Shown here: positions 42,910-51,664 of the stretch, piece after piece
How the letters are laid out: the number at the start of each line of letters is the position of its first letter
Numbering within the stretch: the first letter of the stretch is position 1
From: DASVTR01 sp036382855
GTDB lineage: Bacteria > Acidobacteriota > Blastocatellia > Pyrinomonadales > Pyrinomonadaceae
Assembly (NCBI GenBank): GCA_036382855.1
Contig: DASVPO010000002.1
Location: 1 to 64,000 of the forward strand
Direction of reading: 5' to 3'
Length of the DNA: 64,000 nt
Program-made: the position numbers and the translations under genes
The notes under the pieces: generated by a model
What the model was told of the DNA's origin: nothing
The model's input: only the letters and a program-made list of their open reading frames with translations
The model's database searches: none

Positions 42910-44679
42910 TTAAACGTCGTCGCCTCCTTCAACGAGTTTGCGCACCGTCTCAACCGTGTCAATCTCAGCCGCGCTCTTATCATCGCGCAGGCGTAGGATG
43001 CGCGGAAAGCGGAGCGCGTAGCCGCTCTTGTGGCGCTTCGATTCCTGCACGCGGTCGAAGGTTACTTCAAGCACGATTTTCGGTTCGACGACGCGGACTT
43101 TTCCGTGTGCAAACTCCTGTATGGTGTGAGCGCGAAACCATTCGGTCAAATCGGCCAGCTCCGCGTCAGTCAAACCAGAATAAGCTTTGCCGACGTTCAG
43201 CAACTCCGGGTCATCTTCCGAACGCCTGACGGCGAACGTATAGTCTGAGAGCAGGTGACGACGCTTGCCGTGGCCCACTTCAACCGACGTGACGACGACA
43301 TCCAGCGTTGCCAGCGCACGCTTCAGCTTCAGCCACTCGCGCCCGCGCCTCCCAGGCTTATACGAAGACCGCGGGTCTTTAATCATCAAGCCCTCGTTGC
43401 CGCGCGCACGCGCCGCCTCAAACTCATCATCGAGTGCAGACACTTCCGTCATCCGTTTGGCAGCAGACAAACGCACGGTTGCCTCTTCATCCGTCACGAT
43501 TCTTTCGAGCAGACGCCTGCGCTCGTCAAGCGGCTCGTCAATCAAGACGCGCCCTTCTGCGTAGAGCAGGTCGTAAGCGATGAAGACGATGGGTGTGCTG
43601 GCGAGCAGTTCTTCGCCGACGGTCTTGCGGCCCAGCCGCTTCTGCAATTCTGCGAAGGGCAAAATCGTAGCCCCACGAGCCGGAACAATCTCGCCGTCCA
43701 GAATCACGTCGGACGGAAGCGCTCTGAGCGGTGCGACGAGCTCTGGGAAACGATGCGTGATGTCGTCCATCGTCCGTGAAAAAAGTGCGACGCGTTTGTT
43801 CGCCTTTGCATCGTTTCCTTCCGGCTCTTTCTTCGCGACGGTTGATGTCAACTCAACGCTCTGCACGTGCGCCTGCGCGCGTATGCCGTCAAACTTGTCT
43901 TCCACGAAAAACTGTTCGGGCATCGTGCGCGCGACATCCGCCAGATCGGCGGCAGCCGTGGCGAGCATAAACTTGAGCGGGTGAAAGAGGCGCATCGCTA
44001 TCTCTTTGAGTGCGTCGCGGCGAGCGCGCACGGCCACCTCTCCAATATCGCCCAGCAGCATATTCGCCTGTGCGACACCGGCCAGCCGCTTCTCGAAGGC
44101 ACGCGCAATAGCATCTTCGACCAATCCCTCCTTCAAGCCTATGCGCAAATCTCCGACCAGCAGCTTGACAAGGTATTTCGCTTCAAGCGGGGTCGTGCGC
44201 TCAAAGACTTCCGTCAGAAGCGCCTGCTTATTCTTCGTCCCGCGCATCGCGCTTAAGCGTTCAATCAGCGTTTCAGTTTCGGCAAGCGTGATGGAAGGAG
44301 AAAGGCCCTCGCCCTTCGTCTCTCTGATGGCTTCTCCGGCAACCTCGCCCGCATCGCCCAGACGAACATAACGCGGCCGCAAATCTTCGACGCTGATGCC
44401 GCTCGCCGCGCTCAGGGCCGCACGCAGGACGCTTGTGCCGACGTTTGTTGTGCGCGCATCGTTGAGCGCGAATTGATGTCCTGCGAAGTAGCGCGCGGCG
44501 CGTTGCAAATCGTCGTCAGAAAGGCCGCGCAGGTAAGCGCCGAGCAGCGCTGCCTTCTCAAGCTTCTTCGTCGTCGCGGCGACGCTCTCGGCCGTCTGCG
44601 CAAAATTTTCAAGCAAACCGCTGGCCTCTTCGTTTTTAACTTTTGCCCGCGATGCGGAAGCATTCTTCGCACGTGTCAT
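42910..44679 (-). CDS. ATP-dependent DNA ligase (archaeal/LigB-type)
   Basis: 589 residues with an N-terminal DNA-binding domain, adenylation domain and OB-fold. Ligase motif I is EDKFDGIRAQ (Lys forms the AMP adduct), later motifs FSRTMDDITHRFPEL, ILDGEIV, PIVFIAYDLLY, GNEGLMIKDP and WLKLKR are in order. Typical for archaeal-type ligases also found in bacteria in addition to the NAD-dependent LigA. No nuclease or Ku partner is nearby, so its repair role is unclear. ATG 44679 has GAAGAG close upstream. Confidence 0.92.
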   Translation of the reverse strand: MTRAKNASASRAKVKNEEASGLLENFAQTAESVAATTKKLEKAALLGAYLRGLSDDDLQRAARYFAGHQFALNDARTTNVGTSVLRAALSAASGISVEDLRPRYVRLGDAGEVAGEAIRETKGEGLSPSITLAETETLIERLSAMRGTKNKQALLTEVFERTTPLEAKYLVKLLVGDLRIGLKEGLVEDAIARAFEKRLAGVAQANMLLGDIGEVAVRARRDALKEIAMRLFHPLKFMLATAAADLADVARTMPEQFFVEDKFDGIRAQAHVQSVELTSTVAKKEPEGNDAKANKRVALFSRTMDDITHRFPELVAPLRALPSDVILDGEIVPARGATILPFAELQKRLGRKTVGEELLASTPIVFIAYDLLYAEGRVLIDEPLDERRRLLERIVTDEEATVRLSAAKRMTEVSALDDEFEAARARGNEGLMIKDPRSSYKPGRRGREWLKLKRALATLDVVVTSVEVGHGKRRHLLSDYTFAVRRSEDDPELLNVGKAYSGLTDAELADLTEWFRAHTIQEFAHGKVRVVEPKIVLEVTFDRVQESKRHKSGYALRFPRILRLRDDKSAAEIDTVETVRKLVEGGDDV

Positions 44680-44720
44680 CTCTTCAGCCTTGTTTAGTCT
44701 TTAATCAAACCTCTGCAAAT

Positions 44721-45665
44721 TTACGGACTCATCAGATGCTTGGGAACGCGCACCGCTTCATCTTCGTCGGGCGGGCCGAACACTTCCGGGTGCAGTATGC
44801 GCGCAAGAATTTCCACCCCGCGAACGACACGCGGCCCCGGCCTGCTGAAATACGAGGTCGCATCAACGGCCCACACCTCGCCGCTTCTGACGGCAGGCAA
44901 ATCGTGCCAGCCTTCCGGCAAACGCGATTGCGGCAGTTGCCTCAAGATGTCTTCCTTGTAGTAGCCGCAGGGAATCATCACGACGACTTCGGGCGCATAA
45001 CTCCGTATCTCTTCCGCGTTGGTCGTGACAGACGGTTGGCCCATGCGCCCGAAGGCATGGTCGCCGCCGGCGATTGCGACCTGCTCTGGAACCCAGTGGC
45101 CCGGCGCAAACGCAGGCTCAAGCCATTCCAGCATCAACGTGCGCGGGCGCTTTTCCAAACCCTTGAGCGCGCGGGCTACGCTGTCCAGCCGCGCTGTGAG
45201 TTGGTCAACAACCTCTCCGGCAACCCTTTCTCTTCCCGTCAATTCTCCAACGGTGCGTATGTTGTTGAAAATATCGCCGATGGTATCCGGCTCAAGCGAG
45301 ACGACGCGCACGTCTGTCTCGAACATGCGCGCCGAGCGCTCGACTGTTTTGTAGCTGACGGCGCAGACATCGCATAGCTCCTGCGTCAGGATAAGGTCCG
45401 GCTTGAGCGCGCGCATTCTCTGTTCGTCAAGATCATAGATGGAGCCGTGGCCGTCCAACTGCGAGCGCACGGCGTGGTCAATCTCCGCGCTCGACATACT
45501 CGCGTGAGAGATGCGGCTCGCAGTCAAGGCATGCTTGCCTGCAACCTGCGGCGGGTAGTCGCATTCGTGAGTGATGCCGACGAGATTCTCCGTTAGACCG
45601 AGCGCGCAGACTATCTCCGTCGCGGAAGGCAGAAGCGAAACGATGCGCGGTGCTGGTTCGGACAT
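44721..45665 (-). CDS. BtuF-like cobalamin/metal-binding protein without signal peptide
   Basis: 314 residues of the ABC-type periplasmic binding fold (BtuF/FepB class; IVSLLPSATEIVCALGL and PDLILTQELCDVCAVSY). There is no signal peptide at the N-terminus, unlike typical periplasmic binding proteins, and no transporter genes alongside. It therefore may be cytoplasmic, as reported for several similarly annotated cobalamin-binding proteins. The Cys pair CDVC may bind metal. It runs on the same strand as the DNA ligase (41-base gap). Confidence 0.75.
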   Translation of the reverse strand: MSEPAPRIVSLLPSATEIVCALGLTENLVGITHECDYPPQVAGKHALTASRISHASMSSAEIDHAVRSQLDGHGSIYDLDEQRMRALKPDLILTQELCDVCAVSYKTVERSARMFETDVRVVSLEPDTIGDIFNNIRTVGELTGRERVAGEVVDQLTARLDSVARALKGLEKRPRTLMLEWLEPAFAPGHWVPEQVAIAGGDHAFGRMGQPSVTTNAEEIRSYAPEVVVMIPCGYYKEDILRQLPQSRLPEGWHDLPAVRSGEVWAVDATSYFSRPGPRVVRGVEILARILHPEVFGPPDEDEAVRVPKHLMSP

Positions 45666-45907
45666 AAACGATTATCTTTCTTTACTGGCGATTGGAAGTC
45701 TCTTCTAACAGCTTTGCGCGCTCACTTCATTGCTGTCAAGAATCTTTCACACGAGAGCCCGTCTGGCGTTATCAAGAGACACTAATTTTTGCGGCCGTTG
45801 AGAGCGTGATTGCGCGCACGCCTTTTTCCTTTTGTTGCGGGTGGCGATACAATGAGGAAGCAGAGAAAAGCAAGCGGGCTTGTCATGTTTAGCCGGGAGA
45901 TTGAGAG

Positions 45908-46294
45908 ATGCAAGAGCAGAAGGTTGAGACGCGTTTTGAGGGCGTGATGGACCACGTTGCCATCGAGTCAGAGGACTTGCAGCGAGACGTGCGCGAGTAT
46001 GAGCGGATAGGCTTTCGCGTGGAGACGATGTATGAAGACTGGGCTATGCTGCGCGACGCGCGCGGCTTCGGCGTGGCGCTGCTCCCGCCCGGCTCCAGGC
46101 ATCCGCCACACTTCGGGCTGCGTGTGGAAACGCGCGAAGAGTTGGAGGCTGCGGCCGCGCGCGAAGGCCGCCCCGTCAAAGAGCATCGCGACCGCTCGGT
46201 CTCCTTTTATACGAAGGGCGTCGGCGGTCGAGCCGTCGAAGTCATCTACTATCCGCCGGAGTACACGGGCCTGAAGACAACGCCGGAGAGTTGA
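45908..46294 (+). CDS. VOC-family (glyoxalase-like) protein
   Basis: 128 residues, one vicinal-oxygen-chelate module with MDHVAIESEDLQRDVREYE at the front and VGGRAVEVIYYPPE at the end. These proteins bind a metal and act on small molecules (glyoxalase, dioxygenase, resistance). The ligand is unknown. A clear GGGAGA ribosome site precedes the ATG. It is followed after 16 bases by the cytochrome P460 gene. Confidence 0.82.
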   Translation: MQEQKVETRFEGVMDHVAIESEDLQRDVREYERIGFRVETMYEDWAMLRDARGFGVALLPPGSRHPPHFGLRVETREELEAAAAREGRPVKEHRDRSVSFYTKGVGGRAVEVIYYPPEYTGLKTTPES

Positions 46295-46310
46295 TTGGCT
46301 ACAAAGAGCC

Positions 46311-46928
46311 ATGAAGAGAAAGATGAAATACATGGTCGCCTGCCTTGCGCTGCTCATCATTGGGAGCGCGTTGGCGGGCTTCACATTTTCCAGCGGCGCG
46401 CTGAAAGCAGAGACGACTTCGACGCTTAACTTTGAGACGAGGCTACCGCAGGTTGACGAGATTCGAGATTACAGGAGATGGACGAAGGTCAACCCGCAGC
46501 CGACTCCTATCTCGTCCGTGGCCGTCGCAGTACTCTGCCGTATGCCGACGGCAAACGATGACATGCATGATGCCGGTCGCAGCCCGCATGTAAACAAACT
46601 GATTACCGTCTATGTCAACGAGCTTGGGCGACAGGCGATGATGACGGAGTTGAGGCCGCAGTTTCCAGTTGGCTCGGTGATCGTCAAGGAGAAGTTGTCG
46701 GCGGATAAGATGGACGCGCCGGAGTTGTTGACCGTGATGGTCAAGCGCGAGCGCGGGTTTAATCCGGCGGTCGGCGATTGGGAGTTTATGGCCGTCAACG
46801 GAGCGGGCACGAAGATTGACGCGCGCGGGCGCTTGGAAAGCTGCCAGTCGTGCCACGTTCTGATGAAAGAGAGGGATTTCGTCTCGCGCAGTTATCTGCC
46901 GGATGAACTGCGAAGCAAGTTGCGGTAG
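46311..46928 (+). CDS. Cytochrome P460-family protein
   Basis: 205 residues with signal peptide (hydrophobic residues of about 8-26). It has the P460 pattern: YRRWTKVNP near the start of the domain, HVNKLITVYVN, FPVGSVIVKEKL, and one haem site CQSCH near residue 180. P460-type haemoproteins oxidise hydroxylamine or act in NO chemistry, but many family members lack the Lys cross-link and are unassigned. The mature protein is periplasmic. It may form an operon with the VOC protein. Confidence 0.88.
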   Translation: MKRKMKYMVACLALLIIGSALAGFTFSSGALKAETTSTLNFETRLPQVDEIRDYRRWTKVNPQPTPISSVAVAVLCRMPTANDDMHDAGRSPHVNKLITVYVNELGRQAMMTELRPQFPVGSVIVKEKLSADKMDAPELLTVMVKRERGFNPAVGDWEFMAVNGAGTKIDARGRLESCQSCHVLMKERDFVSRSYLPDELRSKLR

Positions 46929-47142
46929 GCTCGCCGTGAGCACGGATAATGCGAAGGTTTGGCTTGCGTCTCTCGATTAAAATGGCGGGCCGACTTTTCA
47001 TCAAGCCATGCGAGCGGAGCGGCAACTGCTTGACGCATCGGAGAAGCGGCGCGTAGTATTTTCGCGGACTCCTCTTGATTCCTTTCGTTTCAATCCGGGT
47101 TGATTGCTGCGCAGAAGAGTTGTGGCGAAGGTTTTGGTGCTG

Positions 47143-47562
47143 ATGTTTTATCTCTTCATTTTCGAGTTTCTGGGCACGACGGAACTGCTGGTTATCTTGG
47201 TGGTCGCGCTCGTGCTGTTTGGCCCACGCAAGTTGCCGCAGTTGAGCCGGAGCTTAGGCAAGAGCCTCGGCGAATTCAAACGCGCCTCGGAGGAGTTTAA
47301 GCAGACGTGGGAAAGAGAGGTCGCGCTTGAGAGCGTCGAGAAGGAGCGTGCTGTTGAGCAGGCGATGCTGCCCGGAGACAATTCCATTCTTGGCCCAACG
47401 GTCGGACGACAGAAGTCTGCGCCGGTTGAAGACATCGGATTGACGCCGACGGATGAAGAGCGCGCAACGGAGAGCGCTGCGCCTCCGACCTTTGATGCGC
47501 CCGGCCAGACGCCGACAGCCGACGCTCCTTCCGAGCCGACACGCAAGCGCGACTGGCTCTAA
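47143..47562 (+). CDS. Sec-independent translocase TatA/TatB-type protein
   Basis: 139 residues from ATG 47143. FEFLGTTELLVILVVALVLFG is the hallmark membrane helix, then PRKLPQLSRSLGKSLGEFKR amphipathic helix, and a longer disordered tail rich in Pro, Thr and Glu. The TTELL pattern (with Glu at position 13) suggests TatB-like. It is directly upstream of tatC (35 bases). Upstream frame starting at TTG 47104 is not favoured. Works with TatC in export of folded, cofactor-containing proteins. Confidence 0.85.
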   Translation: MFYLFIFEFLGTTELLVILVVALVLFGPRKLPQLSRSLGKSLGEFKRASEEFKQTWEREVALESVEKERAVEQAMLPGDNSILGPTVGRQKSAPVEDIGLTPTDEERATESAAPPTFDAPGQTPTADAPSEPTRKRDWL

Positions 47563-47596
47563 TCTTGACACACCCGGCCGCTGTTTTCCGTCCCTG

Positions 47597-48664
47597 ATGT
47601 CCACTCTTTTAGAATCAAGTTCAACAGACAAAAGCCGCAAGGAAGAGCTTGGCGGCCAGATGTCTTTTCTGGACCACCTGGACGAGTTGCGCAGCCGCCT
47701 GATGCGCTCTATCGCCTTCGTCTTCGTGATGCTCTTCGCGTGCTGGTTCGTCTCCGACCATATCTACAACTTTCTGGCCGTGCCTGTGAAAAAGGCGCTG
47801 GCCGAAGCGCAGCGGCGCGAGTTGCCGCTCGGCGGGCTGACCGGCAGCGAAGCCATCCGGCCGCTCAGTTCTCTGAAGGAGAACGACACGGGCCGTTATA
47901 TTTTTACGGAGACGACGAAGCTCGGCGCGAGCGTGATTCCGCCGGGCGTCAGCGTCTCCGCGCGGCTCTCGAAGGATAGTCAGGGACAACTCGGTCTGTT
48001 TACGGACGAAGCGCTCTACGCTGGCTCGATAGTCGTGCCGAAGGGTGTGCGCCTGCCCTTTGACCCGAACGCCAAGCCGCAGGCTCTAGCGGGCGCTGAC
48101 GATAAGTTAATCGTCACGACGGCCATGGAGCCTTTCTCGCTCTACGTCAAGGTTTCGCTCTACGCAGCCTTCGTTCTGTCAATTCCCTTCCTGCTCTGGC
48201 AAATCTGGGCCTTCGTCAGCCCCGGCCTCTATCCGCACGAGCGTTCCTATGTGACGCCCTTTATACTGCTCTCGACGCTCTCTTTTTTGATTGGCGCGGC
48301 CTTCGCCTACAAGGTGATTTTTCCTCCGGCGGCCACCTACCTGCTCGCGCTCGGGCAGGATTTTCGACTGCTCCTGAAGGCCAGCGACTATTTCGACTTC
48401 ATCATTCTCATCATGCTGGCGATGGGCCTTGTCTTCCAGATGCCTGCGATTTCCTACGTTTTGTCGCGCATCGGCATCATCTCGGCCCGCTTCCTGCTGC
48501 GAACGTGGAAAACGGCCCTCATCATCATCCTCATCGCGGCGGCCGTGCTCTCTCCGACCAACGATTTGCTGAACATGATGCTTTTCGCCGCTCCCATGAT
48601 AATGCTCTACATCGTCTCCATCTTCATCGCGTGGATTTTCGGCAAACAGCGGAAAACAACGTGA
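47597..48664 (+). CDS. tatC: Twin-arginine translocase subunit TatC with enlarged periplasmic loop
   Basis: 355 residues from ATG 47597; longer frame to 47453 overlaps tatA/B. Six helices are recognisable, with the N-terminal LDHLDELRSRL signature and SPGLYPHER after helix 2. The first periplasmic loop (about residues 60-180) is roughly 90-100 residues longer than in E. coli TatC (258 residues), which accounts for nearly all of the extra length. The inserted part (from about 65 to 170) looks like a soluble beta-rich domain (SVSARLSKDSQGQLGLF). Stop TGA is followed directly by a repeat hairpin. Confidence 0.92.
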   Translation: MSTLLESSSTDKSRKEELGGQMSFLDHLDELRSRLMRSIAFVFVMLFACWFVSDHIYNFLAVPVKKALAEAQRRELPLGGLTGSEAIRPLSSLKENDTGRYIFTETTKLGASVIPPGVSVSARLSKDSQGQLGLFTDEALYAGSIVVPKGVRLPFDPNAKPQALAGADDKLIVTTAMEPFSLYVKVSLYAAFVLSIPFLLWQIWAFVSPGLYPHERSYVTPFILLSTLSFLIGAAFAYKVIFPPAATYLLALGQDFRLLLKASDYFDFIILIMLAMGLVFQMPAISYVLSRIGIISARFLLRTWKTALIIILIAAAVLSPTNDLLNMMLFAAPMIMLYIVSIFIAWIFGKQRKTT

Positions 48665-48747
48665 AGAAGTGATGAGTGATGAGTTAGGGGCGATTTGCTT
48701 TTAGTCATCACTCATCACTTATTACTCATCGCTCGTCACTGTTTTTT
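48665..48747 (+). repeat. Hairpin of 7-bp GTGATGA units with T-tract, after tatC
   Basis: The left arm (48668-48686) AGTGATGAGTGATGAGTTA and the right arm (48703-48740) form a hairpin. The right arm has four to five consecutive heptamers (for example GTGATGA, GTGATGA, GTAATAA on the complement). TTTTTT follows at 48742-48747, so a terminator function is likely. Confidence 0.82.
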
Positions 48748-48786
48748 ACCGCTTTTCAGGCAACTTTTGACCGTTTTCGCGGCATC

Positions 48787-48816
48787 TTGACTCTGTTCTG
48801 AGCGAGGCTCTACAAT
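48787..48816 (+). promoter_or_regulatory. Sigma-70-type promoter for the GWxTD gene
   Basis: TTGACT at 48787 and TACAAT at 48811 with an 18-base spacer. The start point would be near 48823, about 348 bases before the ATG at 49171. Confidence 0.65.
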
Positions 48817-48822
48817 CCCCTG

Positions 48823-49170
48823 TTACGAAATCGGTCAGGCTGTTGGCCGTAGCATGCTGACACAGACAGTTGAATCATTGACCGGGAGCGCCCGGCTTCG
48901 CTCGTCAAAGTGAACACAGAAGATGCCGTTTGTCTGTTCTGATTTTGCCGGGACGCGGAAACAGGCGCGCGAATGCCAACCAATTCCGTTGTTCGGTGTC
49001 AAAGTAGGGTGCAAGGCACTGGATTTCAGGAAAGACCGGCAACCGTAAGTTAGTAATCCGGCACGAAGCAGTAGAGGCCGCGGGCCGCGTAAGGCAGGCA
49101 CGGGCCGGCAGAAGAGCATCCAGGAGCGCCGGAGTTCCCTTTTTCATTCGACAGGAGTATCCGAATAATT
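48823..49170 (+). other. Long 5' leader before the GWxTD gene
   Basis: About 348 bases of untranslated leader, GC-rich in its middle part (GGGAGCGCCCGGC, AGAGGCCGCGGGCCGCG) with several possible local stems. Only a minus-strand frame with no support is open here. I could not match it to any known riboswitch. AGGAG lies 14 bases before the ATG. Confidence 0.5.
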
Positions 49171-50778
49171 ATGTTTACCCGCAATCTCGCCCGCCGTCTG
49201 GTTGTGGCCTTCTTCCTGCTGGCGCTGGCGCTCCCCACGGCCTTCGCGCAGGACCCGCAGGACAAGGAACGCAAAATCAGGAAAGAACCGCACAAAGCCT
49301 ACAAAGAATGGCTTGAGAAGGACGTGGCCTACATCATCACGGATGAAGAGCGGAAGGCTTTCAAAAAGCTTGCGACCGACGAAGAGCGCGAGCAGTTTAT
49401 CGAAGCCTTCTGGCGCAGGCGCGACCCGGACCCGGACACGGACGAAAACGAGTACAAGGAAGAGTATTACGAGCGTATCGCTTACGCCAACGAGCACTTT
49501 TCATCCGGCATCCCCGGCTGGAAAACTGACCGTGGGCGCATCTACATCATGTTTGGCAAGGCAGACGAAGTGGAGACGCACCCTTCCGGCGGCTCATACG
49601 ACCGTCCCTCCTATCATGGCGGCGGCTCGACCTCGACCTATCCGTTTGAAATCTGGTTTTACCGTTACCTGCCCGGCGTCGGCTCCGGCATCGAGATTGA
49701 GTTCGTTGACCCGACCGGCACTGGCGAATATCGCATCGCCCGCTCGCCCGACGAAAAGGACGCGCTCCTGAACATTCCAGGCGCGGGCTTAACACTCGCA
49801 GAGCAACTCGGGCTTGCAGACAAATCACAGCGCGTGCTTGGCTACGGCAACCAGTTTGGCTACCAGCGCGTGCAGGATGGCCCGTTTGAGCGCCTGCATC
49901 TGCTGGCCGACCTCAGCCGTCCACCGCAGGTTAAGTTTAACGACCTGCAAACCGCTCTCGGAAGAACAGACCGCGGTGCTATCGAAGACAACCCCTTGAA
50001 CTTCGACTTGCGCGTTGATTTCTTCCGCCAGTCGGACGAGCGCGTCGTGACGGCCATCACGATTCAGACCGAAAATAAAGACCTGCACTTTAAGGATAGC
50101 GGCGGCCTTCAGACCGCGCAGATGAATATCTTCGGCCGCATCACAGCCGTCTCCGGCAAGCGCGCGGGTCTCTTTGAAGACCCTGTGATTACGACCGCCA
50201 CGGTCTCGGAATTGACAGAAGCGAAGGAGCGCAAGTCTGCCTACCAGAAAGCGGTCGCGCTGCAACCGGGCACATACAAGGTTGACGTTATCGTGCGCGA
50301 CATCAACACGGGCGCGACCGGCATCGTCAGCAAAGGCTTCACGGTTCCGAAGTATGAGGCCAACAAGCTCTCGACTTCGACGCTCGTGCTCGCGGCAGTT
50401 TTAAGAACCATTACAGACCAGGCGGCCGTCGGCATGTTCGTCATCGGCGACAAGAAAGTGATTCCGAATGTTTCGGGCAACTACCGTCGCGGCGAGCCGG
50501 TCGGCGTCTATATGCAGATTTACAACGCTGGCATTGACCAGACCACGCTGCGGCCTTCTGTTGATGTGGATTACGTGCTGTCGAAAGACGGGAAAGAGAT
50601 TGGCAAGCAGCCGGAGGATTGGAGAGGAATGTCGGATTCAGGCCAACGACTGACGCTGGCTCGCCTGATTGCGACCAACGGCCTCGCACCCGGCGAATAC
50701 GAAGTCGCCGTTCGCGTCCGCGACCGCGTCTCCGGCCAGACGCTCTCGCAGTCGTCCAAGTTTACTGTCACACAGTAA
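49171..50778 (+). CDS. GWxTD domain-containing exported protein
   Basis: 535 residues with signal peptide ending PTAFAQ. A charged linker (ERKIRKEPHKAYKEWLEKD) precedes the GWxTD domain: GWKTDRGRIYIMFGKADEVE and the following Gly/Ser loop, FEIWFYRYLPG, IEIEFVDPTGTGEYRI. The C-terminal half is beta-rich, with immunoglobulin-like features. GWxTD proteins are abundant in Acidobacteriota, exported, of unknown function. Own promoter with a long leader; a terminator follows. Confidence 0.88.
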   Translation: MFTRNLARRLVVAFFLLALALPTAFAQDPQDKERKIRKEPHKAYKEWLEKDVAYIITDEERKAFKKLATDEEREQFIEAFWRRRDPDPDTDENEYKEEYYERIAYANEHFSSGIPGWKTDRGRIYIMFGKADEVETHPSGGSYDRPSYHGGGSTSTYPFEIWFYRYLPGVGSGIEIEFVDPTGTGEYRIARSPDEKDALLNIPGAGLTLAEQLGLADKSQRVLGYGNQFGYQRVQDGPFERLHLLADLSRPPQVKFNDLQTALGRTDRGAIEDNPLNFDLRVDFFRQSDERVVTAITIQTENKDLHFKDSGGLQTAQMNIFGRITAVSGKRAGLFEDPVITTATVSELTEAKERKSAYQKAVALQPGTYKVDVIVRDINTGATGIVSKGFTVPKYEANKLSTSTLVLAAVLRTITDQAAVGMFVIGDKKVIPNVSGNYRRGEPVGVYMQIYNAGIDQTTLRPSVDVDYVLSKDGKEIGKQPEDWRGMSDSGQRLTLARLIATNGLAPGEYEVAVRVRDRVSGQTLSQSSKFTVTQ

Positions 50779-50799
50779 AGTTAACTTTGCGTGTTCCGC

Positions 50800-50846
50800 A
50801 GTTTCGGGGTTCGAGTTTTCTCTAAACTCGAACCCCGAAACTTTTT
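50800..50846. terminator. Strong hairpin terminator
   Basis: Perfect 19-bp arms (50800-50818 and 50824-50842) around 5 bases, followed by five T at 50842-50846. It lies between the GWxTD gene and the convergent endonuclease V gene, so it may end both. Confidence 0.92.
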
Positions 50847-51534
50847 ATGAAGCACTTCTTTCGCCGCGACGCAGCGCGTTGACCAGCAGGTGCGCGCGTC
50901 GCGTCGGCTCAGGCTGGCGATAGCCGCCATCGGATTGCAGCGTCAGTTCAATCGCACCCTTCACGTCAATCAGGTGTCCGGGCGAAACGTAAATCGGCTG
51001 CACCTTCGTCTTCGTCCGCACGGCCGCGCCGACCACCTCTCCCTTATCAAACATCTCCGACCAACTCCCGCGCTCCTCGTGCGGCTCTTCAAACTTTCCG
51101 ACGAGCACGGATTTTGCGCAGCCGAGCGTCGGGCGATTAATCATCAGTCCGACGTGGCTTGCGATGCCGACGCGTCGCGGGTGCGCTATGCCCTGCCCAT
51201 CAAACATCACGGCGTCAGGCTCCGTCTTCAACTTCGACCACGCTTCGAGCACAGACGGCGATTCGCGAAACGACAGCAGCCCCGGCACATACGGAAACCG
51301 CGTCTCGCTCACCACCCCGACCTCTTCGACGATCTCCAGCGACGGCAGCCGCAGCACAACGATTCCGGCGTAAACGATCTCCGAAAATTTATTGAACGAA
51401 ATATCCGCCCCGGCAATCGTCTCAATGGGTCGCTCAAGCGGCACGAGCCGCACACTCTCGCGCAGAGACTTCTGCAACTCCACGGCCTCGCGCGGCGTCT
51501 CCGGCCAATCATGCAACTTTTCGTAATGAGCCAT
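50845..51534 (-). CDS. nfi: Endonuclease V (deoxyinosine 3'-endonuclease)
   Basis: 229 residues, full-length family. It cuts DNA (and RNA) one base 3' of deaminated adenine (inosine). The metal-binding carboxylates fit: Asp44 in GADISFNK, Glu91 in PGLLSFRE and Asp112 in MFDGQG, plus HPRRVGIASH. The ATG at 51534 follows a repeat hairpin at 51539-51664 by only four bases and has no visible ribosome site, so translation start is unusual. Confidence 0.93.
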   Translation of the reverse strand: MAHYEKLHDWPETPREAVELQKSLRESVRLVPLERPIETIAGADISFNKFSEIVYAGIVVLRLPSLEIVEEVGVVSETRFPYVPGLLSFRESPSVLEAWSKLKTEPDAVMFDGQGIAHPRRVGIASHVGLMINRPTLGCAKSVLVGKFEEPHEERGSWSEMFDKGEVVGAAVRTKTKVQPIYVSPGHLIDVKGAIELTLQSDGGYRQPEPTRRAHLLVNALRRGERSAS

Positions 51535-51538
51535 ATAG

Positions 51539-51664
51539 AAGAAGGTAAAAGTAAAAAGGTAAAAGGTAAAAGTTAAGAAACAGACTGAAAACTAACGAGA
51601 AGATATACAGCGTGTCCAGTCGTCTTCCCTTTTACCTTTTTACTTTTACCTTTTGCCTTTCCTT
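51539..51664. repeat. Inverted repeat of GGTAAAA-type units, copy 2
   Basis: Left arm 51541-51574 and right arm 51622-51664 consist of repeated GGTAAAA-like units and match the element at 21529-21660 almost exactly in the arms. It contains the stop codon of the export protein gene and abuts the endonuclease V start on its other side. Co-directional genes (both minus), unlike copy 1. Confidence 0.85.

Noticed and set aside
42645..42983. 112-codon minus frame between the DNA ligase and SurA/DsbA fusion
   Set aside because: It overlaps the ends of both genes in another frame and is rich in rare residues; likely chance.
45692..45892. 66-codon frame before the VOC gene
   Set aside because: No ribosome site, no similarity to a known small protein family.
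48835..49119. 94-codon minus frame in the leader of the GWxTD gene
   Set aside because: No ribosome site, Arg/Pro-rich composition of a random frame, lies within a likely untranslated leader.
48823..49170. Known riboswitch (cobalamin, TPP, SAM, glycine)
   Set aside because: I looked for the conserved boxes of these classes and found none.
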